Shown piece after piece: positions 1 to 8,872 of a DNA stretch of 64,000 nucleotides. The translations under genes and the position numbers were made by a program. The stretch lies in the NCBI RefSeq assembly GCF_011064615.1, contig NZ_JAALJH010000033.1, forward strand, positions 1 through 64,000. The letters run 5' to 3'. The first letter of the stretch is position 1. Every line of letters begins with the position of its first letter. The notes beneath the pieces are model-generated. The model saw nothing but the letters and a program-made list of their open reading frames with translations, did no database searches and had not been told where the DNA came from. Source of the DNA: Aquisphaera insulae (lineage in GTDB: Bacteria > Planctomycetota > Planctomycetia > Isosphaerales > Isosphaeraceae).

Positions 1-1286
1 CCGAAGACGTGGAGGGCGGTGAAGAGGACCGGACGCAGCTCGTCGGGTACCCTGGCGGCGAAGACGGTGCCGCCTCGGACCAGGCCCGCCTTGGTTTGGA
101 TCCGCGGGCGGAAGAGGAAGTGATCGGGCACGGGCGGGGGACCCTTCGCGACGACCGGACGGACGTGTACCTCGATCGTCCGACCCTCGATCCGGGAGAT
201 TTCGCCGACATTGAGGCCGCTCGCGAACGTGACCGGATTCCCCGAATTGCCGACACGAAAGGCCCAGCGTCCATCCGACCTTAGATGGCCAGAGACGGAT
301 GAGGAGCCGGGGTGCAGCTCGTGCGTCCTCCGCGAGAGTTGCTTCGTCAGCTCATTCAGCTCGGCTTCGCCCGAGATGCCCGCGGCGACGATCAGGAGTT
401 CGTCCTCCCCCGGCGGGACCATCTCCGGCTGCGACGAGGTCGCCGCGGTCGCGGGATGCCCCGCCGTCCCTGCCCCGACGGGGGCCGCCGGCGCCTTCGC
501 AAGCGACTCATACCGCCCCACTTCCTTCATGGCGGCGTCCAGCGCCCCCGTCACCAGGACCTTGTACTTCTCGTCAATCCGACGCTCCTGTTCGGGTGCC
601 AGCTTTGGGAGGGCGCCCTGCCTCTGCTCGGCACTGCTCAGGATCGCGCCGAGGCGTGCGACCTCGGGCGCGATCCGTTGGGCCTCGGCGAGGGTCTTGA
701 CGGGCTCGATGAGCTGCCTCAGCCGGGTCGCCGTCAGGAAGAGGTCGCGGACGAAGCTCTCCACCTGCTCAAGTTCGGGATCGGCCTCGCGCGGCGGCAG
801 GCCGTCGGGCTGGGGCGACATGACCTTCCCGGGAGCGGCCGGCGGGTTCGCACGCCCGACGCCCTGAGACTTGCTCCTCTGGACGTTCTCGATTGCCTTT
901 CGCCGAGCCGCCTTGAAGGCCGGCCACAGGACGAGTGCCGAGACCGCCACCATCGCGCAGATCCCCACCCCGATCCCCAGGGTTTTCCCCCACCGAATCC
1001 CTCCGTCGGATTTCGAACGGTTCGACACGCTCCGGGCAGGGCCCCTGCTGGAGACACCTCGGTCCGTTATCGGCGGCAGCGGCGGCGGCGGCGGCGGCTC
1101 GGTCGCCGCCTGGGCGGCCGGCTCGACCAGCTCGTAAGCGTCGACGACGGAAGGCGCCGTGTCCTGGGCCTCGGCGGGAACCACCAATCGCTCCCCGCAA
1201 CTCTTGCACTGGACGCGCCTGCCGGCGAAGCGCCCCGGGATCTGGAGCGCCTTCTTGCATCGACCGCAGGTGACGGTGATGGCCAT
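1..1286 (-). CDS. Zinc-ribbon membrane protein with possible trypsin-like protease domain (3' end outside window)
   Basis: At least 428 residues are readable from the ATG at 1286 to the window edge, without a stop. The N-terminus is a four-cysteine zinc ribbon (Cys7, 10, 27, 30). A short polyproline run follows near residue 65 and one membrane helix lies at about 103-123. After the helix come a charged, helical stretch and a region ending in GGTVFAARV and LFTALHVF. The latter resembles the strand and catalytic-histidine segment (TAxH) of trypsin-fold peptidases, so a secreted or periplasmic serine protease is possible. That is inference, because the Asp and Ser regions lie beyond the window. 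The ribbon-TM-domain layout is common in planctomycetes. A promoter with good spacing lies 78 bases upstream. Confidence 0.75.
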   Translation of the reverse strand, partial: MAITVTCGRCKKALQIPGRFAGRRVQCKSCGERLVVPAEAQDTAPSVVDAYELVEPAAQAATEPPPPPPLPPITDRGVSSRGPARSVSNRSKSDGGIRWGKTLGIGVGICAMVAVSALVLWPAFKAARRKAIENVQRSKSQGVGRANPPAAPGKVMSPQPDGLPPREADPELEQVESFVRDLFLTATRLRQLIEPVKTLAEAQRIAPEVARLGAILSSAEQRQGALPKLAPEQERRIDEKYKVLVTGALDAAMKEVGRYESLAKAPAAPVGAGTAGHPATAATSSQPEMVPPGEDELLIVAAGISGEAELNELTKQLSRRTHELHPGSSSVSGHLRSDGRWAFRVGNSGNPVTFASGLNVGEISRIEGRTIEVHVRPVVAKGPPPVPDHFLFRPRIQTKAGLVRGGTVFAARVPDELRPVLFTALHVF

Positions 1287-1363
1287 TGGCCTTCCTCTTA
1301 CGCACGGATTTGAGACGACTGGGGTGCGAGTGCACTCAGAAGGGCATGATTGACGAAGTGCAG

Positions 1364-1392
1364 ATTGTATCACGGGATTGCCGTCCTGCCAT
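1364..1392 (-). promoter_or_regulatory. Sigma-70-like promoter for the zinc-ribbon gene
   Basis: On the minus strand ATGGCA (1392-1387) is followed after exactly 17 bases by TACAAT (1369-1364). The -10 matches consensus at five of six positions and the -35 at four of six. The expected start site is near 1357, leaving a leader of about 70 bases. Confidence 0.55.
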
Positions 1393-1826
1393 CCGAATCC
1401 TCCGGGCCGGCCCCGGATCGGCGCGTGCGGCATCGTTCCGAGACGGTGAGAGTTCGGCCCCAAGGGTTGACAGCCGGCATGGCCCTGCAAGCCTGGGTGA
1501 CCACGATCGTCAGATCGTGGTTAGGACGGGCGAAGCCTCCAGCCTCGCACGTCAGTGCGATCCGCGGGGCAGGCCGTCGCTCGCTCGAAGGCGGTCCGGC
1601 TTACGCCGGAGGCTGGTGGGCTACGCCCCGTCCGAACCACCCGCTCACGCGGATGGTCACCCGTCCGGAAAGCTCGCGCAGGACTGTCAATCCGTGGCTT
1701 CCGCGTTTGGGATGATGCCGCCCTGGCTGACCCCGCGGCACGCGTGTTCCCGGAAATAATTGGAACGATCGAGGCGTCCCGTTCCTCTATCCTCTTCGAG
1801 ATCGCCAATCGGAGGATTCTCGGGCC
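1393..1826. other. Intergenic region with an inverted repeat ahead of the ECF gene
   Basis: I see no convincing gene here. The notable element is GGAACG (1762-1767) and CGTTCC (1780-1785), a perfect 6-base inverted repeat separated by 12 bases, about 42 bases upstream of the GTG start of the ECF fusion gene. GGAAC resembles the -35 box used by many ECF sigma factors, so autoregulation is possible, but the spacing to a CGT-type -10 is shorter than usual. Confidence 0.35.
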
Positions 1827-4800
1827 GTGGCACACGGACATCGAAACGCCAATCTTGCGGACGTCGAGGCGCTGTTCTCGGGCGGGAGCGTGGCGGGGCT
1901 GAGCGATGCTCAGCTCCTGGGGCGCTTCCTGGATTACGGGGACGAGGCCGCTTTCGAGGCGATCCTGCGGAGCCACGGGCCGATGGTCCTGGGCGTCTGC
2001 CGCCGCCGGCTGGCCGATCCGAGCGACGTGGACGACGCGTTCCAGGCCACGTTCCTCATCCTGGTCGAGAGGGCTCAGGCCCTCCGCGACCGCGATGTCC
2101 TGGGCGTCTGGCTGCATCGGGTGGCGCATCGCGTGGCGACTCGGGCCCGCGTCGACGCACGGCGGCGCCGGGAGTTCGAGGGTCGCGGGGTCGACGGCCG
2201 GCGAGGGGACGAGCCGCCGGCCCCGGCCGATTCCGCCGAGACGGCCGAGCGGCGAGCCGTCCTCGATGAGGAGCTGGCGCGGCTGCCCGAGCGATATCGG
2301 ACGCCGCTGATCCTCTGCGACCTCGAGGGGAGGACCCACGAACAGGCCGCGGCGATGATCCGTCGGCCGGTCGGGACGGTCAAGAGCCGCCTGTCCCGCG
2401 CCCGCGATCGGCTTCGCGAAAGCCTGGGCCGCCGCGGCCTCCTGGCGACCACCGGGCTCGCCCCCGCGGGCCCGTTCCCCGAAGCGAACCACGAAGTGCC
2501 GGCCGGCCTGCTGGCCTCGACGGCCCGCGCCGCCGCGCGGCTCGCCGCGGGACGAGGGGCGGCGGCCGGTGCCGTCGCCGCGCTGATGGAGTCCGCGAGG
2601 AGGAACCAGCCGATGAACGCGATGAAGCTCGTCGCGGCCGTCCTCACGGCCGCGGGGGTCGTGACGGCCGCGGCCAATCTCGACGCCCGGACGGCGACCG
2701 AAGCCCGGGAGCCGGCCGCACTCGTCCCAGGCTCGACCGGAGAGCCGGTAGTGGAGGAGCCCGCGAAGGCGACTCCCGCGACGCTCCGCGGGCGGATCCT
2801 GGATCGTCAGGACCGGACGCCGATCGAGGGGGCACGCGTCCGGCTGTTCCGGGGGCGGTCACGTGCCATCCTGCTCCAGGGCCGGACGGTGAGCGAGCCG
2901 ATCCGAGAGATCGCCTCGACCACGTCCGACGCCGACGGTCGATACGCGTTCCCGGGCCTGGAGCCGCCCCGGCCGGCGGATCCGGACGACCCGCTGGATT
3001 ACATCGTCTTCGCCGAGATCGACGGCCGGCCGATCGAATCCGGCGGCCTCTGGTACCCGGAATTGAACAGGGAAGTCGACGTCCACGTCGGCAGGGAGGC
3101 CGTCAGGTTCACGGGCGCGGTCCGAGACTCGGGCGGCAGGCCCGTCGCCGGGGCCATCGTGGCGGCCTGGATGCTCGGAGACCGGCCGTTCACGGCGCTG
3201 CATGCGTCCGAGACCGGGCCCGACGGCCGGTTCGCGATCGACGGGCTGCCGAAGGGCGTGCTCGAGACCGTCCGGATCTTCCACCCGGCCCACCCGTCGA
3301 CGACGTCACCGATCGGCAACCCGCCCGCGGACACCGTCATCACCCTTCCGGACGGCTGCCGGATCACGGGTTCCGTGACCGACGGCGCGACGGGAAGCCC
3401 CGCGGCGGGGGTCGTCGTGACGGCCGAGCGGCTGGGTGAATTCGACGAGATCAGGAGCTCGACCGGCGCCGACGGCCGGTTCTCGATGACCCTCATCGAG
3501 GATCGCTACACCTTCCGGGTCGAGGCCGGGGACCACGTCGCCGTCGCCATCGTGGACCAGGATTGCCCCGTCGGCCAGGCGCGGGTGCTCCCGCCGTTCC
3601 GGCTCGTCCCGGGGGGGCTCATCACGGGGAGGGTCGTCGACGCCTCGACGCGGAAGCCGATCGCCGTCACCGAGCGGGGCGCCCCGATCGCCCTCGGCCT
3701 CTTCGGCCCGGCCCGGCCACTGGGGAAGGTGATCTCGCCCCATCGGGCGGCGATCGTCGACGCCGAGGGCCGCTTCACCCTCCGCGCAGCCCCGGGGGAC
3801 AACTTCCCGTATTTCATCAACCTCCAGGGCGACCGGATGGGATGGGACACCACCAAACAGCCCCCGGTCGTGGTGAAGGAAGGCGAGACCACCTCCTACG
3901 ACATGCTCGTGACGAGGAAGCCCACCCCCGCGGAGGAGATGAAGGCGGCCCGCGACGCCGTCGCGGAGCTCCCCGCCGAGCCGAAAGCCCGGGTCGACCG
4001 CATCCTCGGGGCGTTCCGCAAACTCGCCCGCACCGTGGACGAGACGGAATCCTGGTGCGCCCTGATGCGCGAGCTGGTCGCCGTCGGCCGTCCCGCCGTG
4101 CCGAGGCTCTGCGAGGAGCTGGACCGCACGGTCGAGGACAAGGCGATCAGGCGACTGGCGTTCGCACTCCGGGCCATCGGCGACCCGCGCGCCGTGCCGG
4201 CACTGGTCCGGGCGATCCCCCGGACGCTCCTCCCCTCCGCCAGCGACTACGGCCTGATTGTCGAGGATCCCCGGGTGGCCGAGTTCATGCATGAACATGA
4301 CCTGAATCCGGGGAAGTCCGGCGGCCGTTACTTCGACTTCGGGCGGGCCTATCGCGAGGTGATCGCCGCGCTCCGGAAGCTGACGGGCCAGGAGTTCGGC
4401 GACGGCGAGCTGATGATGCTCAGCCGCAGCGAGGATCCGGGTCGGCAAGCGATCCAGCGCCGGCTCTTCTCACGGCAAGCCAGGCGCTGGGCGTCCTGGT
4501 GGGAGACGCACGGGCGAGAGCGCGTCGAGGACCCCGCGTACCTGAGCGTCGGCCTCGAGCCGGAAGACGACGCCCCGGCTCGAGGATCGTCCCCGTTGAA
4601 GGCGGGTGCCCGCCTGGGCGATGGCGTGATCGGCCAGGTCCTGTCCCCCCCGAACGAGGGAGGCGGCCACGCCGTTTACTTCTACGACCTGGACACCGGG
4701 GCGGAACCCCGATGGCCCGACCACATCCCCAGGGATGAAGCGCGGATCGACTTCGCGGCCCTCGCCGCCTGGGCCCGGACCACCGGCGTGGACCTGATGT

Positions 4801-5162
4801 GCGTCACGCGACGGACGCCGAGCGGGGCGACGACATACGCCCTCCGCCAGTTCGGCATGGAGGTCCGGGAGATCGGCAAGTCGGACCTTCGCAACCTGGA
4901 CCGGACGCTCGGGGCCGGGACGCCCCCGACGGGCCGCGAGGTCGGCGACCTGCTGGTCCACCTCGACGAGGCGTCGAGGACGACCGTGGAGGACGCGAAC
5001 GGGGCCTTCCTCTACACCACGGCCGAGGGGAACCGCGGCCTGATCGAGACGACCGACCGCGTGACCCGGATCGCCGACCTGACCGGCAGCCCGACCGGCC
5101 CCCCCGCCGGCGTCGGTTTCCACAAGGGCGTCCGGTTCAACCTCAAGTCCATCATCCCGTAG
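1827..5162 (+). CDS. ECF sigma factor fused to membrane anchor and extracytoplasmic carboxypeptidase-regulatory-like domains
   Basis: This 1111-residue protein starts at GTG 1827, with GGAGG 11 bases upstream. Residues about 25-110 are sigma region 2 (LSDAQLLGRFL, DVDDAFQATFLILVERA, GVWLHRVAHRVA). Residues about 142-200 are sigma region 4, with the helix-turn-helix HEQAAAMIRRPVGTVKSRL. A hydrophobic segment at about 266-284 would anchor it in the membrane. Residues about 305-690 hold repeated beta-sandwich units of carboxypeptidase-regulatory-like type (GRILDRQDRTPIEGARVRL, GAVRDSGGRPVAGAIV, GSVTDGATGSPAAGVVV). A HEAT-like helical stretch and an unassigned C-terminus follow. Planctomycetes are known to have ECF sigma factors with long C-terminal extensions. 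Here the likely model is a sigma factor held at the membrane until an envelope signal releases it, which is inference. Confidence 0.85.
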   Translation: MAHGHRNANLADVEALFSGGSVAGLSDAQLLGRFLDYGDEAAFEAILRSHGPMVLGVCRRRLADPSDVDDAFQATFLILVERAQALRDRDVLGVWLHRVAHRVATRARVDARRRREFEGRGVDGRRGDEPPAPADSAETAERRAVLDEELARLPERYRTPLILCDLEGRTHEQAAAMIRRPVGTVKSRLSRARDRLRESLGRRGLLATTGLAPAGPFPEANHEVPAGLLASTARAAARLAAGRGAAAGAVAALMESARRNQPMNAMKLVAAVLTAAGVVTAAANLDARTATEAREPAALVPGSTGEPVVEEPAKATPATLRGRILDRQDRTPIEGARVRLFRGRSRAILLQGRTVSEPIREIASTTSDADGRYAFPGLEPPRPADPDDPLDYIVFAEIDGRPIESGGLWYPELNREVDVHVGREAVRFTGAVRDSGGRPVAGAIVAAWMLGDRPFTALHASETGPDGRFAIDGLPKGVLETVRIFHPAHPSTTSPIGNPPADTVITLPDGCRITGSVTDGATGSPAAGVVVTAERLGEFDEIRSSTGADGRFSMTLIEDRYTFRVEAGDHVAVAIVDQDCPVGQARVLPPFRLVPGGLITGRVVDASTRKPIAVTERGAPIALGLFGPARPLGKVISPHRAAIVDAEGRFTLRAAPGDNFPYFINLQGDRMGWDTTKQPPVVVKEGETTSYDMLVTRKPTPAEEMKAARDAVAELPAEPKARVDRILGAFRKLARTVDETESWCALMRELVAVGRPAVPRLCEELDRTVEDKAIRRLAFALRAIGDPRAVPALVRAIPRTLLPSASDYGLIVEDPRVAEFMHEHDLNPGKSGGRYFDFGRAYREVIAALRKLTGQEFGDGELMMLSRSEDPGRQAIQRRLFSRQARRWASWWETHGRERVEDPAYLSVGLEPEDDAPARGSSPLKAGARLGDGVIGQVLSPPNEGGGHAVYFYDLDTGAEPRWPDHIPRDEARIDFAALAAWARTTGVDLMCVTRRTPSGATTYALRQFGMEVREIGKSDLRNLDRTLGAGTPPTGREVGDLLVHLDEASRTTVEDANGAFLYTTAEGNRGLIETTDRVTRIADLTGSPTGPPAGVGFHKGVRFNLKSIIP

Positions 5163-5179
5163 TGCTTTGGCAATGCTTG

Positions 5180-5374
5180 ATTCTCGGGTCCGAGCGGCAC
5201 CGTCCCAAATTGCTGGGAGTCAGGGCGTGGGACGTTTGACAGTTGGCACAAAGCGGCAGTGGGGTGGCTGTGGTGGAAGCGCAGCGACACCACGGTGAGG
5301 CAAGCGGTCACGCCGGACGGACTTTGCTCCGGAGACGAGGCGGTCCCGTGGTGTTCCACCACGGCCACCCGGAG
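5180..5374. repeat. Dispersed intergenic repeat, family 1, copy A
   Basis: This segment is clearly homologous to 51407-51598. Co-linear blocks include GGCACCGTCC, TTGACA, GGAAGCGCAGCGACACCA, GCCGGACGGACTTTG and CGGTCCCGTGG. It contains an inverted repeat: GGTGGCTGTGGTGGAA at 5263-5278 pairs with TTCCACCACGGCCACC at 5354-5369, with one mismatch. The copies lie in unrelated intergenic regions, each next to an ECF sigma gene or remnant. The minus strand can be read as a short protein-like string (VAVVEHHGTA, QSPSG, VSLRFHH) that is kept in both copies. The rest of the 5163-5628 gap shows no gene. Confidence 0.75.
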
Positions 5375-5628
5375 CCCGGGCTCCATCACTCGGGTTCCGA
5401 GGATCGTGACCAGGCACTCATGGGGCGCACGACCCGGTGCCGTCGTTGGGGTGGGATGTTGACAAACGAGCCTGGGTCCAGTTGGATCGGTTCCTGGCCC
5501 TCGAATCCCAGGTTGGCTTCCGACCGGCATGACCTCTGCGGGGTTGAGGTGAGCCGGTGGTGGCGGGGACGAACGATCGCGGCCGACCTCGCCCAAGGTT
5601 CATGATCCTCTGACTTCGGAGCCAGACC

Positions 5629-6102
5629 ATGCGACCCGACTTCGCCGACGAGATCGTCGAGCAATTCGAGCGGGGCGACATTTCCCGCCGCCAGCTTGCC
5701 TCCCGGCTGATGGGCCTGGGGGCGGTCCTCGCCGTCATGCCGGGCACCGCCCACGCCGATCAGGGCGGAGAGAGCACCTTCCGGGCGACCCGGCTGGATC
5801 ACGTCGCCTTGAACGTCCGTGATGTGCCCAGATCCCGGGACTGGTACATCAAGCACCTGGGGCTGGACGTCATCCGGGACGGAGGCGCGGACAACTGCTT
5901 CCTCGGCTCCGGCGGCGGCTTCTTCCTGACGCTGTTCCGCGGGGACAAGCCGGGCCTGAACCATTACTGCTACGCCATCAAGGACTTCGACGTCGATCGG
6001 GCCGAGGCGAAGCTCAGGGCCGCCGGGCTGAAGATCCGCCGGGAGTCGGATCGGATCTACTTCGAAGACCCGGACGGCATCGAGGTCCAGGTCAGCGGCT
6101 GA
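5629..6102 (+). CDS. Exported VOC-superfamily (glyoxalase/bleomycin-resistance fold) protein
   Basis: The protein has 157 residues and GGAG seven bases before the ATG. Residues about 19-43 form a signal-like segment that starts with twin arginines (SRRQLASR), is hydrophobic, and ends PGTAHA, so Tat-type export is plausible. The rest is one vicinal-oxygen-chelate module. It has the typical opening RLDHVALNVRDVPRSRDWY, the KHLGLDVIRD turn and the closing FEDPDGIEVQV. In such proteins the His of LDHVAL and the Glu of DGIEVQ are usual metal ligands. The substrate cannot be told. It is preceded by the family 1 repeat and appears monocistronic. Confidence 0.8.
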   Translation: MRPDFADEIVEQFERGDISRRQLASRLMGLGAVLAVMPGTAHADQGGESTFRATRLDHVALNVRDVPRSRDWYIKHLGLDVIRDGGADNCFLGSGGGFFLTLFRGDKPGLNHYCYAIKDFDVDRAEAKLRAAGLKIRRESDRIYFEDPDGIEVQVSG

Positions 6103-6301
6103 GGCGCGGGGACGTCGCGGCGCGTGAACGGGGGGGACTCGGATCGTCGGCCAGGGGTGCCGCTTGCGTCGGTCCGGACTTCCTGGTAGGACTCGTGAGA
6201 CGCCTGGGCCGGACGTGTTGTCTCCCTCGGCGTCCGTACCCGCCTCTCCCGCGATGACGCCCCGGCCCGGGACGTCCGGCGGCCCTTCCTGGAGCAACCT
6301 G

Positions 6302-7621
6302 ATGAGGCATCGAGATCCCCTGCCGCGCCGACTCCGCAACGCCGTCTCGTCGCTGGGAGTCGCGCTGCTGTGCCTGGTCGCGGCGCGGGGCGGCTCGGCC
6401 GCGGGGATTCGCGTCGGCGTGGCGCAGGCCGACATCACGCCCCCGATCGGCGGGCTCACGACCGGCTACTCCGACGCGAGGCCGACCGACGGGGTCCACG
6501 ACCCGCTCTCGGCGCGGGTGCTCGTCCTGGCGTCGGGGCAATCGACCGTCGCGCTGGCGGTGTGCGACCTCTGCATCTTCAACTCCGCCTGGCTGCACGA
6601 GCAGATGCCCGCGCTCGGCGTCGATCGGCTCCTGCTGCTCAACACGCACACCCACGCCGGCCCGAAGCTCGACCAGGACGACTTCCCGAGCGCCCAGGAG
6701 CCCTGGCGACGGACGGTGGAGCGACGCGTCCTCGACGCCATCCGGCGGGCCAAGGAGGGGATGTTCGAGGCCTCCTTCCTCGCCGAGGAGGGGAGGCTGC
6801 AACTGGGCTACAACCGCCTGGTGCCGAAGGGGCAGTCGGCCGTGACGCACTTCGACAACCCCGACCACATCCCCTACGGGCCGGTCGACCCGACCGTCGG
6901 CGTGATCCGCGTCACCGACGCCGCGGCGCGCACCCGCGCCGTGCTCGTCGCCTACGCTTGCCACCCCGTCGTCCTCGGGCCGCACAACCGCAAGCTCTCG
7001 GCCGACTACCCCGGAGTCACGCGGCGACTCGTGGAGGCGAAGCTCGGCGGGGACGCGGTGTGCGTCTTCATCCAGGGGGGCGGGGGCGACATCAACCCGC
7101 TGATGATGGCGCGGGGCGAGGACCGCGGCGGCGACTTCCAGGTCGTCGAGCGGGTCGGCAGTCGGCTGGCCGACGAGGTGCTCGAGGTCCTGAAGGGCAT
7201 GGGGAGCCGGCCGGGCCGGTCGGACCGACTGACGGTCGGCTCGAAGGCCATGAGGGTGGCGAGCCGCTGGAAGCCGGGCGAGGAGGTCGCCCTCGGCACC
7301 ACGGCGCTGCTCATCAACGACGACATCGGGATCGTGACGATGCCGGGCGAGCCGTTCCACCGATTCCAGGTGGAGTTCAGCCGCCAGGCCGGCGTGCCGC
7401 ACGCTTACCTGTTCGGCTATTGCTGCGACGGGCCTTACTCCTGGCCCAGCTACCTGCCCGACCTGATGTCGGCGGCGCGCGGCGGGTACGGGGCGAGCAA
7501 CACCACCCAGGCCGAAGTCGGCGCCGGCGAGCGGCTGGTCAACGCGGGCCTGGTGCAATTGCTCACGCTCCGGGGCCGGCTGGTGGCGGAGCCGCGTCGC
7601 GACGTCCCCGACCGGCCATGA
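6302..7621 (+). CDS. Secreted neutral/alkaline ceramidase-like hydrolase
   Basis: From the ATG at 6302 (GGAG eight bases upstream) this encodes 439 residues. An in-frame extension to 6164 exists but gives an arginine/proline-rich leader and is less likely. A signal peptide runs to about residue 35 (LGVALLCLVAARGGSAAG). The mature part begins VGVAQADITPPIGG, characteristic of the neutral/alkaline ceramidase N-terminal fold. LLLNTHTHAGPK carries the His-x-His of the zinc site, AYACHPVVLG a further conserved histidine, and GGGGDINPL another core motif. Planctomycetes have many such proteins of unproven substrate. The ceramidase C-terminal domain is absent, so lipid amidase activity is not assured. 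Confidence 0.8.
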   Translation: MRHRDPLPRRLRNAVSSLGVALLCLVAARGGSAAGIRVGVAQADITPPIGGLTTGYSDARPTDGVHDPLSARVLVLASGQSTVALAVCDLCIFNSAWLHEQMPALGVDRLLLLNTHTHAGPKLDQDDFPSAQEPWRRTVERRVLDAIRRAKEGMFEASFLAEEGRLQLGYNRLVPKGQSAVTHFDNPDHIPYGPVDPTVGVIRVTDAAARTRAVLVAYACHPVVLGPHNRKLSADYPGVTRRLVEAKLGGDAVCVFIQGGGGDINPLMMARGEDRGGDFQVVERVGSRLADEVLEVLKGMGSRPGRSDRLTVGSKAMRVASRWKPGEEVALGTTALLINDDIGIVTMPGEPFHRFQVEFSRQAGVPHAYLFGYCCDGPYSWPSYLPDLMSAARGGYGASNTTQAEVGAGERLVNAGLVQLLTLRGRLVAEPRRDVPDRP

Positions 7622-7657
7622 CGGCCGCCTGATCGCGAGTCTCAGCGGAGATGGCGC

Positions 7658-7946
7658 GGAATCAGTGGCCACGCACCCAAGACAGATGAGTTGGGGAGGC
7701 GGACGGTAGTGCCGGCCGAGGTAGGAATCACGACACCTCGCACCCCGGTCATCGTCCGATCCCATCCCGAGGCCCCCGGGCCCGCCGCCGGCTCAGGAGC
7801 GCTCCGCGCCCGCCGGCCACTCGCGTCGTCAGCCCCGCTCGTTCCTCGTTGAGCGTCGGGCGAGCCGGCGACAGCCCCGACCGGATCGCCCCGCCATCGC
7901 CTCCGCCTTGACCAGATGACTCCCCTTACGTGCCTGGCCATCGATG
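7658..7946. repeat. Dispersed intergenic repeat, family 2, copy C
   Basis: This is homologous to 10343-10581. Shared blocks include CCACGCAC, CAAGACAG, AGTTGGGGAGGCGGA, CTCGCGTCGTCAGCC, CGCTCGTTCCTCGTTGAGCG, ACAGCCCCGACCGGATCG and GTGCCTGGCCATCGAT. The outer blocks are conserved and the middle differs in length. Read on the minus strand both copies give a similar arginine-rich string (GVIW, RRRRWR, DPVGAVAG, AQRGTS, ADDA), but there is no supporting start signal, so I call it a repeat and not a gene. Confidence 0.75.
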
Positions 7947-7981
7947 CTTGACCATGGCCATCGATGCCTGGCCATCGATGC
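7936..7981 (+). repeat. Three short direct repeats of GGCCATCGATGC
   Basis: GGCCATCGATGC occurs at 7936-7947, 7956-7967 and 7970-7981. The first copy forms the end of the family 2 repeat; the other two extend it only in this copy. The element contains the ATCGAT palindrome. The remainder of 7947-8090 shows no gene. Confidence 0.7.
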
Positions 7982-8084
7982 CGTGCCGACAAGTTCCCTC
8001 CTGTCTTTTGATTGCCGTTTCCGCCTGCGGGGTCTGCCCCCCACGGCCTGCGCGACCGAATCGGAAAAATCGCAGGATTAGGTC

Positions 8085-8113
8085 TGTCTATTTGTTGAAT
8101 CCACTGCTATAGT
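8085..8113 (+). promoter_or_regulatory. Extended -10 promoter candidate for the RRM protein
   Basis: TGCTATAGT at 8105-8113 combines the extended -10 TGn with TATAGT (five of six matches). A weak -35 (TGTCTA, 8085-8090) lies 17 bases upstream. Transcription from about 8120 would give a leader of roughly 160 bases before the TTG start, which could hold translational control. Confidence 0.45.
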
Positions 8114-8277
8114 GAACTCGGTTGGTCTGACGACCGTGTGGCACCGCTGGTTCGACCCGATCCGGTTCTTGCTCACTTCTCTCGCCTTTCCCTCCTGACG
8201 GGCTCGCCCTGAGCCCACCTTTCTCCTCGACCCCGAAAGCCCAATGCGGGTCGGCGCTTCTCCTGCGGAGTTCGATC

Positions 8278-8628
8278 TTGTCCAAGAAACTGTACGTCGG
8301 GAACCTCACCTACAACGTCAACCAGTCCGACCTGGAGGCGTTGTTCACGCCGTTCGGGACCGTCCAGAGTGCCCAGATCATCGTCGACCGGGACACGAAC
8401 CGGTCGAAGGGCTTCGGGTTCGTGGAGATGGACACGGATGACCAGGCCCAGGCGGCCATCCAGGGGCTCAATGCCCATGAGCACGACGGTCGTAACCTCA
8501 CCGTCAACGAGGCCAAGCCCCGCGAGGCCCGTGCCGGCAGCGGCGGGGGTCGCAGCGGTGGGGGTGGTGGCTACGGCGGCGGCGGCGGCTACGGCGGTGG
8601 CTACGGCGGCGGCGGTAACCGGTATTGA
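8278..8628 (+). CDS. Glycine-rich RNA-binding protein (single RRM)
   Basis: The protein has 116 residues and starts at TTG 8278, with GGAG about ten bases upstream. No in-frame ATG fits, because the RRM begins immediately. RNP2 is KLYVGNL (residues 4-10) and RNP1 is KGFGFVEM (about 44-51). Spacing is typical of one RNA-recognition motif. The tail from about residue 86 is almost pure glycine, tyrosine and arginine (GGGGYGGG repeats). Such RRM-plus-glycine proteins are known from cyanobacteria and planctomycetes and often respond to cold. Cold regulation here is inference from family and the long leader. Confidence 0.9.
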   Translation: MSKKLYVGNLTYNVNQSDLEALFTPFGTVQSAQIIVDRDTNRSKGFGFVEMDTDDQAQAAIQGLNAHEHDGRNLTVNEAKPREARAGSGGGRSGGGGGYGGGGGYGGGYGGGGNRY

Positions 8629-8652
8629 CCGACCGCGACCGGCGATCGATTC

Positions 8653-8710
8653 GCGGGAGGGAGCAATTTCCGGGAGTCCAGAGAGACTGGACTGAGGAGC
8701 TCCTGCCCGC
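8653..8710 (+). terminator. Nested stem-loop behind the RRM gene
   Basis: GCGGGAGGGAGC (8653-8664) pairs with GCTCCTGCCCGC (8699-8710) with small bulges. It encloses a second hairpin, AGTCCA (8675-8680) with TGGACT (8688-8693). No clear T-run follows, so this may be a structured 3' region rather than a classical intrinsic terminator. Confidence 0.4.
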
Positions 8711-8872
8711 GATTCCTGCCAACTTGATGTTTCACGCGGGCCGGACCAGCCTGAACCTCGCCGTTCGGCCTGTGTCCTGGCCCGCTCCACGTTATGCGGA
8801 CGTCCGCGCGCGACTCGAGTGTGACACCGGCTCGGTGTCGTTTGGAACTCCCTACCCGTCGAGGAAACCCCG

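Noticed and set aside
7642..7992. Arginine-rich minus-strand frame in repeat family 2 as a gene
   Set aside because: The copies differ in the middle and there is no ribosome binding site; a repeat explains the similarity better.
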